A DNA stretch of 34,334 bases from the NCBI GenBank assembly GCA_014240165.1, contig JAAZXM010000043.1, positions 1 to 34,334 on the forward strand. The letters are read 5' to 3'. The position numbers were made by a program, and so were the translations under genes. Each line of letters starts with the position of its first letter. Within the stretch, counting starts at the first letter, position 1. This DNA comes from Myxococcales bacterium (GTDB lineage: Bacteria; Myxococcota_A; UBA9160; UBA4427). The notes under the pieces were generated by a model. It was not told the origin of the DNA. It saw only the letters and a program-made list of their open reading frames with translations, and made no database searches. Of this stretch, positions 1 through 9,100 are shown piece after piece.

Positions 1-1221
1 CTGGCGAACGAGTCCATCTGGTCGCGTATCCAGCAGGTCAACGGCGAGGACGTGGCTGCCGCCAAGGCGCGCGGCCGGTCCACCACCCGACTCGTCGCCA
101 ACGAAAAATTGCGGGGTCTGATGATCGAGGGGCTGCGCGGCTGGATCGGCGCCGAGAGTCGCCGGGGCCAGGTCCTGGAAACCGTCGATCGCGACGGCTG
201 GCGCACCGAACTCGTGGGGGCCGCGCTCGGGGTAGTGGCCTTCGTCTTCGAAGGACGCCCCAATGTATTGGCCGACGCCACGGGGGTTCTGCGGGGAGGC
301 AATACCGTGGTCTTCCGGATCGGCAGTGATGCCCTGGCCACGGCACGCGCCATCATGCGCGGCGCCCTGGAACCCGCCCTTGAAGAAGCCGGCCTGCCCG
401 CGGGCTGCGTCTCCCTGGTGGACAGCCACACCCATGCCGCGGGCTGGGCGCTCTTTGGCGACAGCCGCCTTGCCCTGGCGGTGGCCCGGGGATCGGGACG
501 CGCCGTGGCGACACTCGGCGCGCTGGCCCAGCAGGCCGGGGTGGCGGTCAGTCTCCACGGGACCGGGGGGGCATGGCTGGTCGCCTCGCCGTCGACCCGG
601 CCCGAGCCCTTCGCCGAGGCAGTGGTGCGATCCCTCGACCGCAAGGTCTGCAACACGCTGAATACCTGCTGCATCCCCCGCTCCCGGGCAGAAGAACTCT
701 TGCCCGTTTTGCTGGCTTCCCTCGAACGCGCGGGCGAGACCTTGGGGCAGACCTACAAGCTCCACGTTGTCGAAGGCGACCGCGGGGCGCTGCCGGCGGA
801 ACTCTTCGAACGGGAAGTGAGCGTCCGCCGCGCCGAGGGCGATGTTCGGGAACCCCAGGCCGAGGTGCTGGCAGAAGACCGCCTGGGCCATGAATGGGAA
901 TGGGAGCAGACACCCGAGATCAGCCTGGCCCTGGTGGACGATATCGATGAAGCCGTCGCGCTCTGCAATCGGTACAGCCCCTGCTTCGTGGCGTGTCTCG
1001 TGAGCGAGGATGCCGGGGAGCAAAAACGCTTCTACGAAACCGTCAATGCGCCCTTCGTGGGCGATGGCCATACCCGCTGGGTGGACGGCCAGGTCGCCCT
1101 CGACCGACCGGAACTCGGTCTGTCCAATTGGCAATCGGGCCGACTCTTTGGTCGCGGGGGCATCCTCAGCGGCGACACGGTCTACACCGTGAGGACCCGG
1201 GCGGTGGGCACCAGCGACTGA
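1..1221 (+). CDS. ProA-like aldehyde dehydrogenase (glutamate-5-semialdehyde dehydrogenase family), 5' end cut off
   Basis: The reading frame is open from base 1, so the gene is partial; about 406 codons are present against roughly 417 for ProA. ProA-type landmarks appear in order: a GVVAFVFEGRPNVLADA stretch matching the family's GVIGVIYEARPNV block, a GGNTVVFRIGS block, and the catalytic-Cys segment KVCNTLNT with the Cys codon at 649-651. A C-terminal ELGLSN...GRGGILSGDTVYT segment matches the family's FGLGAEV...ARGPMGLEALTTY. ProA reduces gamma-glutamyl phosphate to glutamate-5-semialdehyde with NADPH in proline synthesis. The sequence is divergent (the TRF-DGG segment reads TRWVDGQ) and no proB is visible, so a related acyl-phosphate or aldehyde substrate is possible. 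The gene converges with the minus-strand acyltransferase, 30 nt away. Confidence 0.75.
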   Translation: MANESIWSRIQQVNGEDVAAAKARGRSTTRLVANEKLRGLMIEGLRGWIGAESRRGQVLETVDRDGWRTELVGAALGVVAFVFEGRPNVLADATGVLRGGNTVVFRIGSDALATARAIMRGALEPALEEAGLPAGCVSLVDSHTHAAGWALFGDSRLALAVARGSGRAVATLGALAQQAGVAVSLHGTGGAWLVASPSTRPEPFAEAVVRSLDRKVCNTLNTCCIPRSRAEELLPVLLASLERAGETLGQTYKLHVVEGDRGALPAELFEREVSVRRAEGDVREPQAEVLAEDRLGHEWEWEQTPEISLALVDDIDEAVALCNRYSPCFVACLVSEDAGEQKRFYETVNAPFVGDGHTRWVDGQVALDRPELGLSNWQSGRLFGRGGILSGDTVYTVRTRAVGTSD

Positions 1222-1251
1222 GCCGCCCGCTCCGGTCCTGGGGGCCGCGCA

Positions 1252-2289
1252 CTACTCGGCGTGGGCCTGCACCCAGCGATCCACCTTGCGCCACTGGTCG
1301 TCCAGCCAGGCCTTGAGGGCATCGGGGTCCCGGGGAATTTCTGCCGCGGGCACGCGCCAACACTTGATCTTGAGAAGCGCACCCTGGGCCGCCCCGCTGA
1401 TGAGATCCCCCAGGAGTGTGAGTTTTTCCGTCCCGGTATGGGCGCAGACGACGACGTCCGCCTCGGGATCGGTCTCGACGAGGCCCCGAAACCCCCCGAG
1501 CCGCGGAGGCAAAGTGCAGAGCAAGGCGCTCGCCGCCCGGTGGCGATCGGTGTCTCCTTTTTCCGCCAGGCTGGACAGGATCTGCTGGCGCCTCGCCTCG
1601 GTAAAACGCGTGCCCTCCGGAAAGAGAACGACGCCGTCTCCGTCGCCGAGCCCCTGGGCCAGCGCCTTCACCCGCTCGATCTCGAAAGCCGAATCCCCCG
1701 ACCCCCGGCGCACGAATGCATTGGGCAGGCGATGGCCCACGATATCGATGCACGGATCGATGCGGAGTTCCCGCTTCAGCACGTAACGCATATGGAGGCC
1801 ATGGGCCCGGCCCGCCAGCAGGTCGGGCAAGAGCGCGTCCACCACCGAGGCATGACGCACGAGAAGAATCGCCTTGCCCCGGGCCAGGGCTTCGCCACCC
1901 TCGACCTGCAGCCGGATCCCGAGCAGGGATTGGGCGCCGGCGAAGAGCCGCCCCACCCAGAAATGCTGCAGCCGGAAATGCCGCGCCAGCCAGACCTCCT
2001 CGCTCACCCGGGGCAGGAGACCGAGGACCAAGGCGGTGAGCACGCCGACGCTCTCGAACGCCATCAGCCATGTCAGGTAAAGGAAGCAGCGGAGAGCCGG
2101 GAACGAGCCCCGCTGAAACAGGCCCAGCAGAGCCAATGCGGGCACCCAGAGAAGAGCACTGATCAGCAAGAGCACGAGGGCGAGATGAACCCCCAGGATC
2201 GACCCAGTGCGGCGCAGCCCATTGCCCCAACCCAAATCCCAAAAGCCGGGCGGGGTCGGCCCCTCGCGTGCATCACCCACGGCGCTCAC
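1252..2289 (-). CDS. PlsC-type membrane acyltransferase (1-acyl-glycerol-3-phosphate acyltransferase superfamily)
   Basis: This is a 345-aa protein if translation begins at the GTG at 2289, whose GTGA overlaps the stop of the upstream SDR (4-nt overlap). An ATG further upstream at 2397 would lie deep inside the SDR and is less likely. Two hydrophobic segments (about residues 31-58 and 68-92) precede the catalytic domain. The acyltransferase signature is complete: HASVVD (H146, D151, the HX4D motif) and FPEGTR (223-228), the acyl-acceptor phosphate motif. The family moves an acyl group from acyl-CoA or acyl-ACP to a lysophospholipid or another alcohol at the inner membrane. It is the last gene of a four-gene operon with an alkyl-sulfatase-like hydrolase, a sulfotransferase and an SDR, so the acceptor may be a lipid other than lysophosphatidate. 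The exact substrate cannot be read from sequence. Confidence 0.85.
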   Translation of the reverse strand: MSAVGDAREGPTPPGFWDLGWGNGLRRTGSILGVHLALVLLLISALLWVPALALLGLFQRGSFPALRCFLYLTWLMAFESVGVLTALVLGLLPRVSEEVWLARHFRLQHFWVGRLFAGAQSLLGIRLQVEGGEALARGKAILLVRHASVVDALLPDLLAGRAHGLHMRYVLKRELRIDPCIDIVGHRLPNAFVRRGSGDSAFEIERVKALAQGLGDGDGVVLFPEGTRFTEARRQQILSSLAEKGDTDRHRAASALLCTLPPRLGGFRGLVETDPEADVVVCAHTGTEKLTLLGDLISGAAQGALLKIKCWRVPAAEIPRDPDALKAWLDDQWRKVDRWVQAHAE

Positions 2290-3038
2290 GCCACCGAGTA
2301 CCCGCCGTCGACGTTCAGCGTCTGGCCGGTGATAAAGGACGCGTCGCCGCTGCCCAGAAAGAGAATCGCTGGAGCCACGTCGCCGGGCGTGCCCCAACGG
2401 CCCATGGGGGTGCGGTCGATCTGGGGCTTTTCCAGGACCTCGATGCCTTTCATGGCGGCAGTCATATTGCTCTCGATCAGGCCGGGCGCCACGGCGTTGA
2501 CCCGCACGCCTTCAGCGACCCAGGCCACCGCGAGGTTCAGGGTCATCTGAACGATCCCCGCCTTGGCGGCCCCATAGCCCGGCACGATGGGAACAGCGGT
2601 GAACGACGACATGGAGGCCAGGTTGATGATATTGCCTCCCCCGGGAAGCGAACTGGCGGCGAGCATCGACTTGCAGGCCACCGACATGCGAAAAGCGCCG
2701 AAGAGGTTGATCGCCACGCTCTCCTCGAAGACTTCGGGCTCCCACTCGTTGCGGCCTCCGGGCAGGCTCGCCCCGGCATTGTTCACCAGGACATCCAGGC
2801 CGCCCAAGGACCCGGCCACCCGCTCGATATCCTCGGCGTTCTTGATCTCCAGGGCGTGGTATTCGTAGGGCGAAAGGTCGTGGTCGTAGTCCTCGGCCGC
2901 TGCGCGCGTCCCGGTAATCACCACTTCGGCTCCGGCCTCGAGAAACGCTGAGGCGATGCCCGCCCCGATGCCGTTGGAGCCCCCGGTCACCAGAACGCGA
3001 CTCCCGCTGTAATCGAATCGGCAAGCCCCCTTCCCCAT
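2286..3038 (-). CDS. Short-chain dehydrogenase/reductase (classical SDR)
   Basis: The protein is 250 aa starting at the ATG at 3038, which has GGAGGAG six bases upstream; an ATG at 3059 lacks this support. The Rossmann motif TGGSNGIG (residues 18-25) binds NAD(P), NNAG is at 86-89, and the catalytic set is S142, Y155 and K159 (YGAAK). The C-terminus ITGQTLNVDGGYSVA is typical of 3-oxoacyl-ACP-reductase-like SDRs. SDRs of this kind interconvert alcohols and ketones in the cytoplasm. It is the third gene of the sulfatase-like/sulfotransferase/SDR/acyltransferase operon, 32 nt after the sulfotransferase stop. It may make or oxidise the hydroxyl that is sulfated or acylated by its neighbours (inference). 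Confidence 0.93.
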   Translation of the reverse strand: MGKGACRFDYSGSRVLVTGGSNGIGAGIASAFLEAGAEVVITGTRAAAEDYDHDLSPYEYHALEIKNAEDIERVAGSLGGLDVLVNNAGASLPGGRNEWEPEVFEESVAINLFGAFRMSVACKSMLAASSLPGGGNIINLASMSSFTAVPIVPGYGAAKAGIVQMTLNLAVAWVAEGVRVNAVAPGLIESNMTAAMKGIEVLEKPQIDRTPMGRWGTPGDVAPAILFLGSGDASFITGQTLNVDGGYSVA

Positions 3039-3070
3039 ACGAATCTCCTCCTCCGGCAAGCTCTGCCTGA

Positions 3071-4330
3071 TCAGTGCGCTTCTTCGCGAATCGGAAAGCG
3101 ATCAAAATAGAAGGCGAAGCGCTCGCGCAGCGCAGCCGGGTCGAAACCCAGATCGCCCTTCAAGTCATAAACAATTCGGCCGTGTTTGCCGCGGGGGTTG
3201 GCCGCCATGAAGGCATCCAATGCCGCCCGGGCTGAACTCGTCATCTCCAGATTGGCGACATCGTAGATGCCCTCGACGGTCCCCACATCATCCGCCATGA
3301 ATTCGTGGAAGAGAACGTCCACGCTCTGGTCGGCGGGTACCTCGTCGCGGTCGCGAACGCAGGCCCGGAGCAATGTTTCGACGCGATCCGCCCAATACGC
3401 AGCGACCGCGGGCGGGTCGGCGCGTTTTCTCCGGACACGGTCGCCATACGCCAGCATGGTCGCGGCGGAAGCCACCACCGAGATGGGGTCACGGTGGGTG
3501 AGAACCACCGTGGCATCGGGAAAGACCGAACGCAGGGGGCCGAGTTGTTCCAGGTGCTGGGGCGATTTCAGAACCCAACGCGACGGGCCCCGCATCCATT
3601 GGAGCGCCTGGAGCACCCGTTTCATATACGCGTAATGGGGCGTCTGATCCTGGGCGAGATAATAATCCCGCCAGCGGGGCACCGTGGCGATCCACTCGAG
3701 GAGATAGGACGAAAAATCGAGACCCTGAAGTTCGATTTCCTCGTGAATATGGTCCGGCGCCATATCGTGCATATTCTTCAGCAGGGGCATCATGGCCAAT
3801 TGCTGGGCATAGCCCTCCTGACAACGCACGAGCCGGGGGTCCGCCCCGCCCTCTCCGGGCGCTTCCCCGGCATCGGGAACCGGCTCCAAACTCTCCCAAT
3901 AGGGAAGCGAGCGCAGGCGCGTGTCCGCGGCGATGAGATTCAAGAGATGCGTCGTCCCCGAGCGCGGCAGACCGCCGATGATGATGGGGGCGCGAATTTC
4001 GACGTCGAGAATTTCGGGATGGCGCTTGAGAAGATCCTCGAAGCGAAGGCGATTGGCCGCGTAGCGCACGAGATCGCGGTAGACAGAAATCCGTCCCACC
4101 GCCCCCAATCCCTCATCCTCGTTGACGCTCTCGAGCTGCACCCCGAGCCGCTGGCGAAAATCCTCCGCACCGAAATCCGAAAGGCCGGTGCGCTCGGCCG
4201 CCTCGCCCAGCACGCCCGCCTCGCTGAGATCCACTGGGAATTGCTCGGCCCCGTCGCGTGCCGCCTGCTGAACCGGCGTCAGGATCGGGTCGTTGAGATC
4301 GGCGATGTGAATATCGTCCTGGGCGCTCAT
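3071..4330 (-). CDS. Sulfotransferase family protein (PF13469-like)
   Basis: This 419-aa protein has a P-loop-like PAPS 5'-phosphosulfate loop at residues 122-129 (PRSGTTHL). The 3'-phosphate-binding region is around THRDPISVV (R280). A preceding WVLKSPQHL segment is typical of the Sulfotransfer_3 group. The family moves sulfate from PAPS to a hydroxyl group of a lipid, sugar or peptide; its bacterial members mostly have unknown acceptors. The first 115 residues form an extra N-terminal region seen in longer members. The ATG overlaps the stop of the upstream alkyl-sulfatase-like gene by 4 nt (ATGA), implying translational coupling. An alternative donor, as in some members that do not use PAPS, cannot be excluded. 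Confidence 0.9.
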   Translation of the reverse strand: MSAQDDIHIADLNDPILTPVQQAARDGAEQFPVDLSEAGVLGEAAERTGLSDFGAEDFRQRLGVQLESVNEDEGLGAVGRISVYRDLVRYAANRLRFEDLLKRHPEILDVEIRAPIIIGGLPRSGTTHLLNLIAADTRLRSLPYWESLEPVPDAGEAPGEGGADPRLVRCQEGYAQQLAMMPLLKNMHDMAPDHIHEEIELQGLDFSSYLLEWIATVPRWRDYYLAQDQTPHYAYMKRVLQALQWMRGPSRWVLKSPQHLEQLGPLRSVFPDATVVLTHRDPISVVASAATMLAYGDRVRRKRADPPAVAAYWADRVETLLRACVRDRDEVPADQSVDVLFHEFMADDVGTVEGIYDVANLEMTSSARAALDAFMAANPRGKHGRIVYDLKGDLGFDPAALRERFAFYFDRFPIREEAH

Positions 4331-5604
4331 CCGCGGCTCCCCGAACCGGCGTCGAGTTGCGCCTGAATCGCGGCGATCTGCTTGCGGAGCCAGGAACTGA
4401 GCCAGAAATTCTCGCTCTCGGCATCCAATTGGCGATGGGCCGCGAGGCTTACCTCCAGCGCCGCGCGATTCCCGGGATCACTGCCCAGGGCGACTTCCAC
4501 CAGGTGGATCGCCTGTTGACATTCGCCCTGGGTCAGGCGCTCACCCGCCCGCTTGGCCAGCGCTTCCGGTCCGCCGCAGAGTTCGGCGAGATCGGCGTGG
4601 ACGCTCTCGGCCGGCACGCCGTAGAGTTCCGTGGTGGAGCGATGGTGGAAGAAGCCCGCGTAGTTTTCCCAGATCGCCCGCACATCCCAGGCCACCTTGC
4701 CATAGCCCTCTCCCACCTCGAGGTGGCCGGGAAGCTGGATTTCCCGCATCAGGGTGTGGACATCCTTGCCGGCGTTCATGCCCTTGATGGTTTCGTCATG
4801 GACGTAGAGCGTCGCGTCGCGAATGCGTTCGAGTTCGCTGCGAATCAGGGCCCGGCCCTCGAGGGGATCGTGATGCCCCACCAGGAGGAACTCGGCATCC
4901 AGGGCCAGCACCTTCTCGAGGGATTCAACGAAGCCCAGGGCTTCGCGATAACGATCCCCCCGGATGGTCACCAGGTTGGGAATATGCCCGAAGAGCGCGC
5001 TGAAGAGATTGCCCGTGAAGCAGGCCCCCTGCTCGGGCAGCCAGATCGCCAGGGAATCGATGGTCTCGCCGCCGGGCACCGAGAAGAGTTCGAAGCGCTG
5101 GCCGCCCAATTCGAAGGCGTACTCGTCATCGAAGGTCAGGGTGGGAACCGGGCTGGATTGGGCGGCGGGCGAACCTCCCTGGGCCTGCACGTAGCGCAGG
5201 GCCTTGCCGATGGTTTCGGCAAAAGCGAAGCCGCTCCGGGCGGGGCGAAATTGGCTGAGCCGGGCATCGTCGGCCTGGCAAGCCGCGTTATTCGCCTGGG
5301 CGATGAGTTCGGTGCCCTCGCCCGCCATATGGTCGTAGCCGCCCACGTGATCCACGTGGCCCTGGGTCAGAATCACGTAGCGAATGGGCGAGTCGTCCAC
5401 GGCGTCGTAATTGCGCTTGTGCACCGGCGCCTCGAACCCCATACCGGTATTGATGACGACACGGCCCTCGGGAGTCGCGATGAGAAAACTATTCGAAAGC
5501 CCCCGGGACAAGTAGACGCCGTCCAGGATTTTCTGCGCGGCATCCTGGGAGGCGGGCTGAATATCGAAGCCGCCTGGGCGAGATCGGTAGAGGGGTTCGG
5601 GCAT
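4327..5604 (-). CDS. Alkyl-sulfatase-like metallo-beta-lactamase-fold hydrolase with altered metal motif
   Basis: The protein is 425 aa from the ATG at 5604, which has GGAGG five bases upstream; a longer frame back to 5760 would run into the promoter region and the divergent gene. The N-terminal MBL domain (about 25-250) has the motif QGHVDH (Q81, H83, D85, H86) where HxHxDH is expected. It also has PGGE (E180), a TGNLF segment where SdsA1-type alkyl sulfatases have a Glu-Asn pair, and GHHDP (H244/H245). The C-terminal part (MNAGKDVHTLM... AIWENYAGFFH... STTELYGVP) resembles the alkyl-sulfatase dimerisation domain, followed by a helical tail. SdsA1/BDS1-type enzymes cut primary or secondary alkyl sulfates using two zinc ions. 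Two ligand positions differ here, so the metal content or chemistry may differ. It is the first gene of the operon, with a sulfotransferase directly downstream. Confidence 0.82.
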   Translation of the reverse strand: MPEPLYRSRPGGFDIQPASQDAAQKILDGVYLSRGLSNSFLIATPEGRVVINTGMGFEAPVHKRNYDAVDDSPIRYVILTQGHVDHVGGYDHMAGEGTELIAQANNAACQADDARLSQFRPARSGFAFAETIGKALRYVQAQGGSPAAQSSPVPTLTFDDEYAFELGGQRFELFSVPGGETIDSLAIWLPEQGACFTGNLFSALFGHIPNLVTIRGDRYREALGFVESLEKVLALDAEFLLVGHHDPLEGRALIRSELERIRDATLYVHDETIKGMNAGKDVHTLMREIQLPGHLEVGEGYGKVAWDVRAIWENYAGFFHHRSTTELYGVPAESVHADLAELCGGPEALAKRAGERLTQGECQQAIHLVEVALGSDPGNRAALEVSLAAHRQLDAESENFWLSSWLRKQIAAIQAQLDAGSGSRG

Positions 5605-5705
5605 GGCACCTCCGGAAACGAGTTGTGGCGAGGTTAAGACTCGACTATTCGTTTCGCCAACCGCCTCCGGCGAGGCTTTCGCCCTCCCCCCAGCCAGGAG
5701 TACCC
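5605..5705. promoter_or_regulatory. Divergent intergenic region between the sulfatase-like operon and the VOC gene
   Basis: These 101 bp separate two outward-facing genes and must carry both start signals. On the plus strand a weak sigma70-like pair can be drawn: TTGTGG at 5623-5628 and TATTCG from 5646, spaced 17. Two short inverted repeats are present: CGAG...CTCG around 5629-5643, and GCCTC-CGGC-GAGGC near 5662-5675. Nothing here matches a known operator, and the promoter call is weak. Confidence 0.3.
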
Positions 5706-6155
5706 ATGCCCGCAGACTACGCCGACCGTTTCGGCCTCGGCCCCATCGACCAGATTTCATACGTGGTGGACAACATCGACCACTCGCTGCCGGGCTTCGA
5801 GGCGCTCTTCGGCCCTTTCGACGTCAGCCAGAACGCGCTGCCCGATTGCACCATCCGCGGCAAGCAAGCCGATTGCACGCTCAAGATGGCCATCGGCCAC
5901 TCGGGCGCCATGGAGATCGAACTCATCGAAGTGGTCGAAGGCGAGACCACCCACAGCGAGCACCTGCGGGACCACGGCGAAGGGCTTCATCACGTGCGCT
6001 TCCGGGTGGACGATATCGACGCCAAACTCCCCGAACTCGAGGCCGAGGGCTTCGAGATCCTGCTCTACAAGCGCTTTTCCCCGGAGATCGCCTTCGCGTA
6101 CCTGGAAACGCCAAAGGCCGTCGGGGGCAGCGTGATCGAATTGCTGCAGATGTAG
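5706..6155 (+). CDS. VOC-superfamily protein, methylmalonyl-CoA epimerase / glyoxalase-like
   Basis: The protein is 149 aa starting at the ATG at 5706, with AGGAG five bases upstream. It shows two beta-alpha-beta-beta-beta modules: GPIDQISYVVDNIDHSLPGF at the start, and GEGLHHVRFRVDDID about residue 92 onward. It ends in VGGSVIELLQM, the usual position of a metal-binding Glu. This pattern fits the Glyoxalase_4/methylmalonyl-CoA epimerase group. Epimerases of this family interconvert (R)- and (S)-methylmalonyl-CoA after propionyl-CoA carboxylation. The gene converges with the acyl-CoA carboxylase gene (34 nt apart), which makes that role attractive. Ring-cleavage dioxygenases and other VOC enzymes share the fold, so the substrate remains open. 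Confidence 0.75.
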   Translation: MPADYADRFGLGPIDQISYVVDNIDHSLPGFEALFGPFDVSQNALPDCTIRGKQADCTLKMAIGHSGAMEIELIEVVEGETTHSEHLRDHGEGLHHVRFRVDDIDAKLPELEAEGFEILLYKRFSPEIAFAYLETPKAVGGSVIELLQM

Positions 6156-6189
6156 AAGCGGACGCCCGATCAGCGTCCCGCGAACCCGG

Positions 6190-9100
6190 CTACCAGGTAT
6201 CGATGCAGGGGCGCTTCTTGCTCGTCCGCGCCGGCGGATCCGGCGCCGAGCGGAGCCCGCGCATCACCCACGTGCGCGTGTCCAAAGGATCGATGACCCC
6301 GTCGATCTCGAAATGCGACGCCATGTTGACCGCCTTCCCATGGGCGTACATGCGCTCCACCATCTCGTCGTAGAGCGCCCGGCGCTCCTCGGGGTCGGTC
6401 TTGGCCTCGAGTTCCTTGCGGAAGCCGAGTTTCACGGCGCCCTCGAGCCCCATGCCGCCGAACTCGCCCGTAGGCCAGGAAATTGTAAAGAAGGGCGCAC
6501 GAAAGCTGCCTCCCGCCATGGCCTGGGCACCCAGGCCATAGCCCTTGCGCAACACGACGGTGAAGAAGGGCACGGTCAGACTCGCCGCGGTCACAAACAT
6601 GCGCGCAGCGTGGCGAACCAGCGCGGTCTTCTCGGATTCCGGTCCCACCATGATGCCCGGGGTATCGCAGAGGAAGAGCAAGGGGATATCGAAGGCGTCG
6701 CAGAGTTGCATGAAACGCGAAGCCTTGTCGGCGCCGTCGCTATCGATGGCCCCCGCCAGATGGGTGGGGTTGTTGGCCACGACGCCCATGGGGCGGCCCT
6801 CGATGCGCACCAGGGCGGTCACCATCCCGAAGCCGAAACCCCTTCGCAATTCAAGCACCGAGCCCTCGTCGGCCAGGGTGGAGATCACCTGGCGGACATC
6901 GTAAATGCGCAGCCGGTTCTCGGGGATCAATCCGCGCAGGAGACGCTGGTCCGCGCAAGCCCAATCCGACGTGCTGCCCTGAAAATACGAGAGGTATTGC
7001 TTGGCGGCGCGCACCGCTTCTTCCTCGTCCTCCACCGCGATATCCACCACGCCATTGGGTACCTGGACATCCATGGGGCCCACTTCTTCCGGGCGGAAGA
7101 CGCCGAGGCCGCCGCCCTCGATCATCGCCGGCCCCCCCATGCCGATATTCGAGTTCGCCGTGGCGATCACCACATCGCAACAGCCCAGGAGCGCGGCGTT
7201 CCCCGCGAAGCAGCGGCCGGAGTTGATGCCCACCAGGGGCACCCAGCCCGAGAGCTCGGCAAAGAGTTGGAAGGCCAGGCAGTCGAGCCCCGCCACCCCG
7301 CTGCCGTCTGTATCCCCGGGCCGGCCGCCGCCCCCCTCGGTCAAGAGCACCAGGGGCAATCGGTTCTTGGCCGCCAATTCAAAGACGCGATCCTTCTTGC
7401 GGTGATTGAAGAGCCCCTGGGTCCCCGCCAGAACCGTGTAATCGTACGAAGCCAGTACGCAGCGCGAATCCGCATCGGGAAAGATCGCCCCGTTGACGCT
7501 CCCCACGCCCGCCACCATGCCATCGGTGGGGGTATTGCGAATCAGATCATCGATTTCCCGCCGGCGGCGCTGGGCGGCCACCACCAGGGGGGCGTATTCA
7601 ATGAAGCTGTCGGGATCGCAGAGGTCATCGACATTCTCCCGGGCCGTGCGCTGGCCGGTCTTGCGTCGCCGGGCCACCGCTTCTGGACGCCGTGCGTCGA
7701 GAATCAGGTCGTGGCGTTCGTGAACTTCGGCCAGGTCGGGGCGAATCGCATCGAGATCCGCCACTTGCTCTTCCCGCGCCGCCGGGCCCTCGACCTCGCG
7801 CTCGGCCAGGAAGACCAGGGCGTGGCCCTCGGCCACCGTATCCCCGGGTCGAACCGCCACGCTATGCACTTGGCCGCTGACGGACGCCTCGATGACGTGT
7901 TCCATCTTCATGGCTTCCATCACCAGCAGGGGCCCGCCGGCCTGGACGAGCCCGCCCTCGCTCACATCCACGCTGACCACGGTGCCCTGAACCGGGGCGC
8001 GAATTGCGGTGGTACCCGGCGGAATCGGCGCCGCGTCCGCGACCACGGCGGGGGCCGCTGGGGAGGCGGAAGCCTCGGGCGACGCTGCCCCCGGCTCCGA
8101 ACGACCATGATCGAGCACCGCCAGGGGATCCGAAGCATCGATCCGGGCACCGACCCCGGCTGAGGGCGCTGGGGAGGAGGAAGGGTTTGAGGATGAGGAT
8201 GAGGTTGGGGATGGGGATGAGGATGAAGCAGCGGACGCTTCGCTGAAGAAGAGTTGGGGATGGCCGGCTTCGCCCGCTTCGAGCCACTCCGCGGCATGGC
8301 GCTCGATAAAGAGGGTATCGATCCGATTCGACACGACGTCGGGATGCTGGAGGAGACCCTGGAGGAAACCGAGATTGGTCGCGATGCCCTCGATCCGCAT
8401 TTCACAGAGTGCGCGGTAAGCCAGCCCGAGGGCCTGGGCATAATCGTCCGACCCGGAGTGCGCGATCACCTTGGCGAGCAAGCTGTCGAAGTGGGGACTC
8501 GCCTTGAAACCCGCATGGGCGTGGTGGTCCACCCGGATACCCGGCCCCGAAGGCGGCTCGAAAACCGAAAGCGTGCCGCTGGCCGGTCTCGGTGAGCCGT
8601 CCTTGGCCATCTTCTCCATATTGATTCGCAACTGAACCGCATGGCCCCGGGGCGCGGGCAGGGGCTCCGAGGCAAAGCCGAGATCCCAAAGATTTCGCCC
8701 GCCGGCCAACTCGAGTTGCAAGCGTACGAGGTCGACGCCCGTGATGGCCTCGGTGACCGTGTGCTCGACCTGCAGGCGGGGGTTGGCCTCGATGAAGGCG
8801 AAGCCTCCCGATGCCGACTCGCCTGTCTCCACGAGGAACTCGAATGTCCCGATTCCCTGGTAGCCGAGAACCGCCGACATCTGGAGCGCGGCCTCGAGCA
8901 ATTGGTCGCGAAGCGCGGGTTCGAGGGTGGGGCTCGGCGCGACTTCGACCACCTTTTGATGGCGCCGCTGGAGCGTGCACTCGCGCTCCCAGAAATGCAC
9001 GAAGCGCTCGCCATCCCCCGCGACCTGAACCTCGATATGCCGGGCCGAGGGCATCCACTCCTCGGCGTAGACTTCGGGGCGGCCAAAATATTTCTCGGCC

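Noticed and set aside
4357..5637. A 426-codon plus-strand open frame
   Set aside because: It is antisense to the alkyl-sulfatase-like gene, which has a ribosome site and domain matches.
6313..8163. A 616-codon plus-strand open frame
   Set aside because: It lies opposite the carboxyltransferase and BCCP domains, whose motifs are intact on the minus strand.
8160..8240. A His/Pro repeat peptide in an alternate frame
   Set aside because: It comes from the hexamer-like DNA tract that encodes the Ser/Pro linker in the real frame.
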